A DNA stretch of 64,000 nt from positions 761,942 to 825,941 of the forward strand of contig NC_018870.1 of the NCBI RefSeq assembly GCF_000305935.1, read 5' to 3'. The position numbers and the translations under genes are program-made. This DNA is from Thermacetogenium phaeum DSM 12270. Lineage in GTDB: Bacteria > Bacillota > DSM-12270 > Thermacetogeniales > Thermacetogeniaceae. Of the stretch, positions 52,179-59,997 are shown piece by piece (the first letter of the stretch is position 1; the number at the start of each line of letters is the position of its first letter). A model generated the notes under the pieces. The model saw only the letters and a list, made by a program, of their open reading frames with translations. It was not told the origin of the DNA and searched no databases.

Positions 52179-52657
52179 TAGCGAATAAAGATAATAATCA
52201 GAAGAAGGCGTCTAGTTATCATGTAAACAGAAAGACCCTTGTGCCTTCTCACCATAAACTAACCATTACACATGCAAGGATATTAAAGATTTTTAATGAG
52301 CTGAAATCTCTTGTTATTGATGATTATCCTAATGCCGTGGCTGTTCTTTTTAGAGTGTTTATAGAATTGAGTGTAGATTGTTTCATCACAAGAAAAGGCC
52401 TTGCTGATTCTAAATTGAGTGTGGATAGTAAGTTATCTCACAAAATAGATGCAGTTGCGTCTTATTTCGAAATTAACAAAATTATGACTAAGCACGAACT
52501 CAGAGCCATAAGGCAGATGACTGCAAGTGAAAATCAGACTCACTCTGTAAGAACTTTTCACTCATATGTACATAACAAAGACGTAACTCCGTCTTCAACA
52601 GATTTAAAATCCGCATGGGATGACATATGGCCATTTATTGAACAGATATGGAGGTGA
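52179..52657 (+). pseudogene. C-terminal HEPN-like domain of the interrupted ParB-like protein
   Basis: Open from the IS junction to TAG at the end; GTG 52241 is the only possible internal start. The about 150 residues are helical (RILKIFNELKSLVIDDYPNAV, then AVLFRVFIELSVDCFI). Near the end comes RTFHSYVHNKD, an R-x6-H pattern like the HEPN ribonuclease motif, and then WDDIWPFIEQIW. I infer that the full protein joined a ParB-like domain to a HEPN-like domain. If translated from 52241 the domain could still be made alone. Confidence 0.65.
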
Positions 52658-52663
52658 CTTATT

Positions 52664-53521
52664 ATGCAGCATTATTCGCCACTACGCTATCCGGGAGGCA
52701 AGCGAAAACTGGCTGGATTTGTTAGAGATGCGGTTATTCTGAATGATATACAAGGTGGAACGTATGTTGAACCATTTGCAGGGGGCGCAAGCGTAGCGCT
52801 TTATTTGTTATTTAATGAATATGTAAATCAAATAGTGATTAACGATATCGATAGATCAATTTATTCATTTTGGCATTGCGTAATAAACCGTACAGATGAA
52901 CTATGTGATAGAATTGAACAAACTGGAATTACGATGGAAGAATGGGAAAGGCAGAAAGCTATCCAATTAAATAAAGAACATGCTGAGCTTTTAGATTTAG
53001 CGTTCTCGACTTTCTTTTTAAATAGAACTAATCGATCTGGCATTATTAAAGGTGGAGTTATTGGAGGTAAAGACCAATCGGGTGATTGGAAAATGGATGT
53101 AAGATTTAACAAGGTAGACCTAATTCAAAGAATTAGAAAGATCGCCTTATATCGGGATAGAATTTCTCTGCATTGTGCAGATTCAATTGCATTTGTTAAT
53201 GATATTCTTCCCAATATTGACGAACACACTTTGATTTATTTCGATCCCCCCTATTACAATCAGGGTTCTGCACTCTATGTGAATCATTATACACATGAGG
53301 ATCACGAAAAATTAGCTCGATACATTCAACAATTGAATTGCAAATGGATGCTGACATATGATTATACACCCCAAATTGTAGAGATGTATCGTAACGTTGA
53401 AAAAAGATTACTGACATTAAGCTATACTGCATCCCAGAAAGTGAAAGGCAGCGAAATGTTGGCCTTCAGCAATAACTTTATTATTCCAGAAGGAAAATAT
53501 TCAGCAGTTACTATAGAATAA
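52664..53521 (+). CDS. DNA adenine methyltransferase (Dam/D12 class)
   Basis: The 285 residues carry LRYPGGKRKL (SAM motif X), VEPFAGGASVAL (motif I), IINDID-type acidic loop (VINDIDRSIY) and catalytic YFDPPYYNQG (motif IV). All are those of alpha-class D12 N6-adenine methylases. GGAGGTGA precedes the start, which is six bases after the previous gene. It is intact. In this operon it probably marks self DNA for protection against the neighbouring effectors. Confidence 0.93.
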   Translation: MQHYSPLRYPGGKRKLAGFVRDAVILNDIQGGTYVEPFAGGASVALYLLFNEYVNQIVINDIDRSIYSFWHCVINRTDELCDRIEQTGITMEEWERQKAIQLNKEHAELLDLAFSTFFLNRTNRSGIIKGGVIGGKDQSGDWKMDVRFNKVDLIQRIRKIALYRDRISLHCADSIAFVNDILPNIDEHTLIYFDPPYYNQGSALYVNHYTHEDHEKLARYIQQLNCKWMLTYDYTPQIVEMYRNVEKRLLTLSYTASQKVKGSEMLAFSNNFIIPEGKYSAVTIE

Positions 53522-53547
53522 GCACGGAAAGCAAGGGATACATAAAG

Positions 53548-55074
53548 ATGATAAAATCTTTGTATGTAGAACGGTTTAGAGCAATGAAAAAATTGACTAT
53601 TCCCTTGGGGAAAAAGGTTACGGTTATTGCCGGACAAAATGCCACATGCAAATCAACATTATTGGGAATGATAGGGCAACCCTTTGGATTAAAAAGCGAA
53701 AGAACCATTTTTAACAAACCTTTTTCAACCAAGTTCTCCGATATCTTTAAATTTTCAAAGACTTATGACTTGCCAGGGGAACATGAATATCAGATTGAGT
53801 TTTATGATTCATCTCTGTTTGGCAAAAATGTTGAATATATAAAATCATATAAGCGTGCTTCAAGTGATACGTCACATATCCGTTTGGTTGTAGGAAAAAC
53901 CAGAGGAAAAGGTGATGGAAATTTAGATTATCCGGTAATATATCTTGGACTCAAGCGGACATACCCAATTGGTGAATTGAGAGAAATTACTGAGTCAATA
54001 CCTACTCTTACTCAAACTGAAATAGAGATGTTTAATAAGTGGTACAAAGAGATCTTTTTTCCGCAGGAGAAAGTATCTCCTATCCAGATTACCTCTAAGC
54101 TGCAAAAGGATACTCTAGCAGTAAACTCAGAAAAATATGATTACTTTGCTAATTCTGCTGGACAAGACAATATTGGCCAAATTTTAGGCGCAATCATATC
54201 CTTTGACCGTCTGAAAACAAAACTTGGTGAAGGATACAAAGGTGGAATTCTTTTGATTGATGAGCTTGATGCAACCTTGTTTCCTGCAGCACAAACAAAT
54301 CTGGTGGATCTGTTTTATAAGCTTGCGGGAAAGTACAATTTACAATTTGTATTTACAACACATTCTTTGTATACTTTAGAGCATATTATAGAGAAAAGAC
54401 AGCATAATAATAATGATACAGAGGTGCTGTATTTTACCAATGTTTACGGAAAGCTAGATTTAATAGTAGCGCCTCAAATGCAACGCATTAGGAGCGATTT
54501 GAACATGGCTACTATTTCACCTTCACCAATTCCAAAAATCAACCTATATTGTGAAGATGTAGAAGCTTCTTGGTTTATAAAAAGACTGCTTGGGCCTCAA
54601 AAGACTAAATATCTTAATTTTTGTGATGCGACATTTGGCGGCAATTTTTTGAGTTCTCTTGCAGAGAAAAATATACCCGAATTTAATAATAGTATAATCA
54701 TTTTAGATGGTGATAAGAAGCCTCCTAAAGCATCTCACAATGTTTTATGTTTGCCTGGCAATGCTAACCCGGAAAATGTTTTTCGTCAGTTGCTGGAAGA
54801 ACTTCCGCCTGATCATGATTTTTGGAAAAATGATTTAGGATATACAAAGCAAGTCTTCGAAAAAGAACTATCAAAGCAGACAAGTGGGCGCTACGATGAC
54901 AGGAATAAAATGAAGGCTTGGTTTAATAATCAGAAAAAGTTTTGGGGACGTGGGGGAAACAATATCTTTAAGTGCTGGTTGGAACATCATCCTGAACAGG
55001 CAGAAGATTTTCGTGTTCAATTTGTCCGAGTATATAATGAAATAGCAAAACGAAGATCCATACCAACCATTTGA
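53548..55074 (+). CDS. OLD-like AAA ATPase with TOPRIM-like domain
   Basis: The 508-residue protein has an ABC-type ATPase head. The P-loop reads GQNATCKST (29-37), where Cys34 replaces the usual Gly. A signature-like SAGQDN follows, then Walker B ILLIDELDATLFP (about 230-243) and the H-loop FTTHSLYTLEH. Residues about 330-450 look like the TOPRIM fold of OLD nucleases: NLYCEDVEASWF (Glu) and IIILDGDKK (DxD). OLD-family proteins such as GajA are DNA nucleases of anti-phage systems. The gene is 26 bases after the methylase. Confidence 0.82.
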   Translation: MIKSLYVERFRAMKKLTIPLGKKVTVIAGQNATCKSTLLGMIGQPFGLKSERTIFNKPFSTKFSDIFKFSKTYDLPGEHEYQIEFYDSSLFGKNVEYIKSYKRASSDTSHIRLVVGKTRGKGDGNLDYPVIYLGLKRTYPIGELREITESIPTLTQTEIEMFNKWYKEIFFPQEKVSPIQITSKLQKDTLAVNSEKYDYFANSAGQDNIGQILGAIISFDRLKTKLGEGYKGGILLIDELDATLFPAAQTNLVDLFYKLAGKYNLQFVFTTHSLYTLEHIIEKRQHNNNDTEVLYFTNVYGKLDLIVAPQMQRIRSDLNMATISPSPIPKINLYCEDVEASWFIKRLLGPQKTKYLNFCDATFGGNFLSSLAEKNIPEFNNSIIILDGDKKPPKASHNVLCLPGNANPENVFRQLLEELPPDHDFWKNDLGYTKQVFEKELSKQTSGRYDDRNKMKAWFNNQKKFWGRGGNNIFKCWLEHHPEQAEDFRVQFVRVYNEIAKRRSIPTI

Positions 55075-55265
55075 TGTTTTTATCAATAATACAGTGGCAT
55101 CTTTTTTTACCTAACTTGCCAAAAATTGAGTGAAAAGCCTTGAAAATCAAGGGTTTGCGGGTTCTGTAAATAAGAGGAAGGGCGGGGTTCGTCTCCGTAA
55201 GACCTCCGTAATTTCTGGGGTTCTCCGCAAGGACAGTAACAAGAGAGTAACAAAGTGAGTAACAA

Positions 55266-55307
55266 AATCCCCGGGCAAAACAGGTGAAAGTGCCCGGGGT
55301 TTTTTTG
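55266..55307 (+). terminator. Strong rho-independent terminator
   Basis: CCCCGGGCA (55269-55277) pairs with TGCCCGGGG (55291-55299), followed by eight T. About 190 bases after the ATPase gene, with no gene between. Confidence 0.8.
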
Positions 55308-55393
55308 TGGCCCTGGAAAGTGGAGCAGGGCGTACACGGGCAGTGAGCCAGTGAGCCAGGGCTGCATGGAGTCAGTGGGGAGGGTGGGCACAT

Positions 55394-55687
55394 GCGACAA
55401 ACGGTGTCCACAGTCCCTGCGTCTTTGACGATGGGACTGTACTCTACTCCGGTAGGCTGGCCAAGGCCGTAAGGCGGTACTGGCAGGAGGTACGGGCGAA
55501 CCTCCAACAGAACTCCCAGAGGTGGAAGCAGATTGCGCACCAGGAGATGAGACAGGTGGAGCACTTACTGCACATAGCCACGTTTCACTTCATTGCTGAG
55601 TGCGTACGGCGGGGTGTGAAAGAAATAGCTGCCATGAAAATACGTTTCGGTTTATCCTTGCGCTTGCTCCCGGATCTTTTGGTTTAA
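55394..55687 (+). pseudogene. IS605-type TnpB fragment
   Basis: The frame reads LYSGRLAKAVRRYWQEVRANL, then QVEHLLHIATFHFIAECVRRGVK. These words belong to the central RuvC-like region of IS200/IS605 TnpB proteins. The N-terminus, most catalytic sites and the zinc finger are gone. It is a relic of a transposon and cannot act. Confidence 0.7.
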
Positions 55688-55856
55688 CTCGCCCTAAGAC
55701 TCGTCGATAGATAAGCAGCCGACCGGCTCCTATGCGCCTTCCCTGGCGCTGAGTCGCCTATCTCGACATCCTATCTCGATTCGGCTGCTCGCTATGCTCC
55801 TTCGTCAAGGGCGAGTAACAACCTCCGTCAGGTCGCTGCGCCGATAAGGATAAACC
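55649..55856. repeat. 208-bp nested palindromic element
   Basis: Three separate arms pair in order: GGTTTATCCTT (55649) with AAGGATAAACC (55846), ACTCGCCCT (55687) with AGGGCGAGT (55808), and AGCAGCCGA (55714) with TCGGCTGCT (55781). All three are perfect and concentric, so the whole forms one large hairpin or cruciform. It overlaps only debris. It could be a MITE-like element or a structured RNA. Confidence 0.6.
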
Positions 55857-55873
55857 CTTTTTTCGTTCCTCTG

Positions 55874-56482
55874 TTGGTGCCGCCGATGGCGGCATGGTGG
55901 TCTATAGGAAAACTTAACGGCAGGATCTTTAAGCGGCTCCAGGAAGAGCTTAGGTATGCAGGAGCGGAATCCACAATTCGCCGGTTGGTTGGGCAGTTGC
56001 GCCCTTCCCTCCGGGATGTTTACATACCCCTATTCTTCGAGCCAGGAGAAGCGGCTCAGGTAGACTGGGGAGAAGCCATCATCTACCTGAACGGAGAGAA
56101 AATCAAAGCAAATCTTATCTGTATGCGGCTCTGCCACAGCGCCATGCCATTTGTAATGGCGTTTCCGAGCCAGCGCCGGGAAGCGTTCATCGAAGGGCAT
56201 ATCAGAGCATTTGAATTTTTCGGCGGGGTACCCAAACGGCTGATTTACGACAACCAAGGAAACCTTAAGATCGCTTTCCGGGCTCCGAAAACGGACGGGG
56301 TGATCGTCCTGTACAAGGAGAGGGATACCGCGGGTGCGGCGACTTCATACTGGCTCATGAACTACGCCGGGAGCAACGTCATAGTGATGTCGCCCGCAGA
56401 AGTCCCCGATGTGTTGAGTGCGGAGAACGGGTTTGTACTGGTGAAGAAAATTAATACTGTTGCTAAGCCTAATATTTGGTAA
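55874..56482 (+). pseudogene. IS21 IstA fragment joined to unrelated C-terminal sequence
   Basis: Up to about 56270 the frame matches the IstA transposase core (FEPGEAAQVDWGEA, then FVMAFPSQRREAFIEGHIRAFEFFGG and RLIYDN, with two of the DDE acids). After that it reads VIVLYKERDTAGAATSYWLM and SPAEVPDVL, unlike IstA and faintly like the end of a WYL-domain regulator. It is thus a chimera made by deletion and is not functional. Confidence 0.65.
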
Positions 56483-56521
56483 TATATATAGTGAGAACAG
56501 TTTTAAGGAAGGATGTTTGGC

Positions 56522-56815
56522 GTGAACGAGCTGGATAACTTAATAGCCAAACTAAAAAATAGCAAAGCTCTACTCCATGAGCAGTACGGTGTCGAAATCC
56601 TCGGCATATTCGGCTCCTATGTTCGTGGGGAACAAAAAAGAAACAGTGATGTTGACATTCTGGTTGACTTCAAGGAGCCGATTGGGCTTCTAAAGTTTGT
56701 GGCCCTGAAGAACCAATTGAGTGAAATTATCGGCAGAGATGTTGATCTGGTCACGAAGACTGCACTCAAGCCGGGTATCGGCAAGAGAATACTGGAAGAG
56801 GTTATCTACGTATGA
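56522..56815 (+). CDS. mntA: MntA-type nucleotidyltransferase antitoxin
   Basis: GTG 56522 is nine bases after AAGGAAGG; ATG 56513 overlaps that site. The 97 residues have the minimal nucleotidyltransferase motif GSYVRGEQKRNSDVDILVD (GSx...DxD). In MntA/HepT systems it neutralises HepT by adding AMP to a Tyr near the HEPN active site. It overlaps the hepT start by four bases. Confidence 0.9.
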   Translation: MNELDNLIAKLKNSKALLHEQYGVEILGIFGSYVRGEQKRNSDVDILVDFKEPIGLLKFVALKNQLSEIIGRDVDLVTKTALKPGIGKRILEEVIYV

Positions 56816-57159
56816 AGCGTTCATTCGAAGATTATCTCAACGACATAATGGAAGCGATAACTGCTATAGAAGCATTCACCATGGGAATGACGAAAGAAAA
56901 CTTCATCAGCGATCTCAAAACGGTTTACGCTACGAGAAAGGCTCTTGAAATCATAGGTGAAGCAGCTAAAAAGATCCCGGCTTCTTTCAAGAATAAGCAT
57001 AAGGAGGTTCCCTGGAAGGAGATCGCTGGAATGCGTGATGTGCTGGTGCATGAATACTTTGGAGTAGACCTTGACGTGGTGTGGAAAACAGTTCAGCAAG
57101 ATATTCCGGTACTCAAAAGTCTTTTTTTGAGACTGTTGAACAATTTTAAAGCAGAATAA
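56812..57159 (+). CDS. hepT: HepT-type HEPN ribonuclease toxin
   Basis: A 115-residue helical protein with the HEPN active-site motif RDVLVHEYF (R-x4-H-x-Y). The Tyr is the expected target of MntA. HEPN toxins cut RNA such as tRNA. It is intact, coupled to mntA, and one of the few complete genes in this decayed stretch. Confidence 0.9.
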   Translation: MKRSFEDYLNDIMEAITAIEAFTMGMTKENFISDLKTVYATRKALEIIGEAAKKIPASFKNKHKEVPWKEIAGMRDVLVHEYFGVDLDVVWKTVQQDIPVLKSLFLRLLNNFKAE

Positions 57160-57232
57160 AGATATTGAGTCTTAAGTGCCAAGATAAGTGCCAAGAGCAC
57201 CAGAGGGCAATTTTACAGGCGGGAAAGTTTAA

Positions 57233-57660
57233 GTGAGCCACCTATTGCGGAGGCTTCGAAACTTTCCGGCGCTTTATCTGCGCCGGAGGTGCCAGAATGC
57301 AAGGAGTGCCGGTAAAATCCTGTGTTGGTTCTTTGCGGTATCAGTGCTGGCCGAGGATGCTCCCCTCTCCCTCATCGGCCAGTTCGGCTTCAAGTCCGGG
57401 CGGGACGTGGACAAGTTCGAAGGGATCCCTTACAAGTTGACCGGGAACGGTCTCCCCTACCTGATTGATCATATGCTGGCCTATCTCGAGGCCCGGGTAG
57501 TCCAGGAGGTGGATGCCGGCACCCATACCATCTTTATCGGGGAGCTGACAGAGGCGGAGGTGCTGCGGGATGGCAATCCCATGACCTACGCCTATTACCA
57601 TCAGTTGAAGCGGGGGAGCGCTTCGCCTACCGCTTCGTCTGATATACAGGAAAGAAAGGA
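57233..57660 (+). pseudogene. Flavin-reductase domain remnant (high-molecular-weight rubredoxin type)
   Basis: From about 57335 the frame reads SVLAEDAPLSLIGQFGF, then KSGRDVDKF, and later GTHTIFIGELTEAEVL and MTYAYYHQLKRG. These are typical of the FMN-binding split-barrel part of Hrb/flavoredoxin. The N-terminal about 60 residues are missing and replaced by unrelated sequence, and the frame runs without a stop into the next gene. It is a relic of an anaerobic oxygen-defence operon. Confidence 0.65.
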
Positions 57661-57670
57661 GACAGTTAAT

Positions 57671-58014
57671 ATGGCCAAATACGAATGTACGGTGTCCACC
57701 CGGGAAAGGGAACCCTGGTGTGTTGCGGCAAGCCGATGGAGTTACAAGTGGAGAATACGGTGGATGCCAGCAAGGAGAAACACGTGCCAGTGCTCGAAAA
57801 GGTAGATGGCGGTTTTAAGGTAACGGTGGGCGGCACTCCTCATCCCATGGAGGATAAGCACTACATTGAATGGATCGGACTCCAGGCGTACGATCGTCTC
57901 CTGCGCAGGTATCTGAAACCGGGGATGCCACCGGAGGCGGTTTTCATGCGCGATGCGGACAGGGTTACCGCCAGGGCCTACTGCAATCTGCACGGTCACT
58001 GGAAGTCGGAATAA
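57671..58014 (+). pseudogene. Frameshifted desulfoferrodoxin
   Basis: ATG 57671 behind AAAGGAGA opens MAKYECTV and is out of frame after about 8 codons. In the next frame, [19 protein letters not shown] continues through [21 protein letters not shown] and CNLHGHWK to the stop at 58014, a nearly complete desulfoferrodoxin. The CxxC part of the first iron centre is lost by a small deletion. The gene is inactive; an intact homologue is carried at 23851. Confidence 0.8.
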
Positions 58015-58133
58015 AGCGGAAAGCTGGAGGGGTACGGGCAGAGGCAGATCAACGAGAGGAGTTTGACAGATTAAAAAGTCCGGAACGCCGGATGAGTCCT
58101 GAATTACAGGTCGTTCATTTGTCGTTTTTTGCC

Positions 58134-58160
58134 ACCCGGTTATTCGCCGGGTCTTTTATT
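58134..58160 (+). terminator. Rho-independent terminator
   Basis: ACCCGG (58134-58139) pairs with CCGGGT (58147-58152), followed by CTTTTATT. It probably served the old desulfoferrodoxin operon. Confidence 0.6.
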
Positions 58161-58306
58161 ATGCAGAGCAGTTGAGTTGATGCTGCCGGTTTATTTGGCT
58201 ATTATAATTTAAGGAACTTGAGAAGCCTGTCCGGATAAGGTATGCTTAAAGTCAGCTGAAATTAAGGAAAGTCTTTCAGCAATCCAATTAAAACCATGAC
58301 ATATAT

Positions 58307-59738
58307 GTCAAGCGTCAGTGAAAATGTCAGGTAAAACTCGTCAGTGATTTTGTCAGGGTAGAAGTGGTATAATTAGGCCTGCGAGGTTTCCATGGCATAC
58401 GCCATGGGTGGTCTTGAGCGGGCCTACGGGTAAGAGTAGTGCCTGCCTTTTCATTAGCAACAGTGGAGGCCTTAGATTCAGCTTTAGATTTTGTTTTAGG
58501 AGAAGAGGTAACATTCAAGAGCTCTAGTGGGTATATATTACCCTTCCATCCCACATACAAGCGGCCATCAAGGAGCTTATGCACTTCGACCACAGAACGC
58601 AGAGGGATAACAGGCGCGCCTTTAGGATTTAACACCTTATAAGCCTTACACTCGAAGCGGATGGTATAGCCGGGGTTCAACATGCGGTGTTCCTTCCAGC
58701 AGAAGACATGATCCAGGCGCAAGTGGGAGGGGATGGGGCGGAAAGCGGAAACCGGATCAGCGGGTTGCACGGCGAACTTTTTGTTATAGCGCACGATAAA
58801 ATTTTTAAGGACGGCATTAGCCTCATCGAGGGTAGCAGCACCTGCCAGGCGCAACTCGAGAACGAGCCTTTCCTGGAGGGTCTGGAAGGAACGTTCGATG
58901 CGGCCTTTAGCCTGAGGGGAACGGGCGGGGATATGTTGAATCCCTAACTCATTCAAGATGCGGCCGATTTGAGTTAAAGGGCGCTGTTGGCCGAGGAGCT
59001 GCTGTTCGACAGTAGTGTCCTCTTCACCTTTAGGTGAAAAGAAGAGAGTATGGCGGTCGGAGTAAATGGCCACAGGGATACCATGATTAGTCACCAAGTC
59101 AAAGAGGAGGTAGCAGTAGCCCTCAAAATCTTCGGAAGGCCAAAAGAGGGCGGCAAGAATTTGGCCGGTGGCGTCATCGACAGCTAAAAGCAGTACGAGC
59201 TTAGGGCCGCGGCCTTCCAGCCAATCGTGGTGGCTGCCGTCGATTTGGACTAAAAGGCCTATTTGAGGTTTACGTTGACGGCTACGATGAAGTTTAGGAG
59301 GCCGGTGCTTTTTAGGGCTTGAGATACCGGCGGCTTTAAGGATACGAGCGACAGAAGAAGGGCTTAGAGAGATACCTTCATACTCGTGGAGCAACTCGCT
59401 AAGGAAAGTAAAATTACACCCCCAATATTTAGATTGAGCGAGTTGGACCACCTGTTGGCGGATATCTTCTGGAATAGTGTGAGCTGGTTTACGGCCGCGG
59501 TTTCCGTGGGCCAAGGAAGCGGGCCCGTGCTCTCGTAACCTGGCTTTGAGCCTGTAGACGTGGCGTTCACTCAGGCCAAGAACCAAGGCCGCGTGCTTGG
59601 TAGTAATTAACCCTCCCAGAGATTGTTCTAAAACTTGAATCCGATTTAGTTCCATCTGTGACAAAGTAATCCTCTCCCTGTCCATACTGACATTTTCACT
59701 GATGGATTTTACCCTGACAATATCACAGACGGATCACA
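58307..59738 (-). mobile_element. ISNCY/IS1202-like insertion sequence
   Basis: One transposase gene lies between ends that contain repeated GTCAGTGA-N4-TGTCAGG blocks in inverted orientation. It is flanked by an 18-bp direct repeat, TAAAACCATGACATATAT, at 58289-58306 and 59739-59756. Long duplications of this size fit the IS1202 group. Confidence 0.78.
58327..59685 (-). CDS. ISNCY-family transposase
   Basis: The 452 residues begin with an N-terminal HTH (VLGLSERHVYRLKARLREHG). The DDE core has the acids in VQIDGSHHDWLEG, AIYSDRHTLFF and GRIERSFQTLQERL, intact. A Lys/Ser-rich C-terminal tail (about 400-452) follows. ATG 59685 is used; starts further inside are possible. It faces away from hppA and lies between hppA's promoter and the upstream debris. 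Confidence 0.88.
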   Translation of the reverse strand: MDRERITLSQMELNRIQVLEQSLGGLITTKHAALVLGLSERHVYRLKARLREHGPASLAHGNRGRKPAHTIPEDIRQQVVQLAQSKYWGCNFTFLSELLHEYEGISLSPSSVARILKAAGISSPKKHRPPKLHRSRQRKPQIGLLVQIDGSHHDWLEGRGPKLVLLLAVDDATGQILAALFWPSEDFEGYCYLLFDLVTNHGIPVAIYSDRHTLFFSPKGEEDTTVEQQLLGQQRPLTQIGRILNELGIQHIPARSPQAKGRIERSFQTLQERLVLELRLAGAATLDEANAVLKNFIVRYNKKFAVQPADPVSAFRPIPSHLRLDHVFCWKEHRMLNPGYTIRFECKAYKVLNPKGAPVIPLRSVVEVHKLLDGRLYVGWKGNIYPLELLNVTSSPKTKSKAESKASTVANEKAGTTLTRRPAQDHPWRMPWKPRRPNYTTSTLTKSLTSFT

Positions 59739-59755
59739 TAAAACCATGACATATA

Positions 59756-59784
59756 TTGACAAAAACTTTGATTGGTGCCATACT
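59756..59784 (+). promoter_or_regulatory. Promoter of hppA
   Basis: TTGACA (59756-59761), 17-base spacer, CATACT (59779-59784). It starts directly at the right edge of the IS target duplication, so the IS did not disrupt it. Confidence 0.75.
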
Positions 59785-59826
59785 TACCTGAGGGTGGCTT
59801 CAGGCGTAAGGGAAGGAGGTGTACTT

Positions 59827-59865
59827 GTGGAAGGTAAACAGGTAATGGTTGGGGGTTTTCAATAA
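59827..59865 (+). CDS. Possible 12-residue leader peptide before hppA
   Basis: GTG 59827 lies six bases after a perfect AAGGAGGT and runs to TAA (MEGKQVMVGGFQ). A hairpin CCTGCTGAGGCAGG (59931-59944) follows before the hppA ribosome site. The strong start signal on so short a frame suggests a leader, but there is no proof of translation. Confidence 0.35.
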   Translation: MEGKQVMVGGFQ

Positions 59866-59997
59866 GAAAATGCGCCTGGCAATCCCGGACAGCTAACCTT
59901 GTAGAATGTAAGAATTGGTTCTTTCTTTGGACCTGCTGAGGCAGGATGCGTTTTTGACGATATTAACAACAGTTGACGGATAGGAGTTGTTTGAGCA

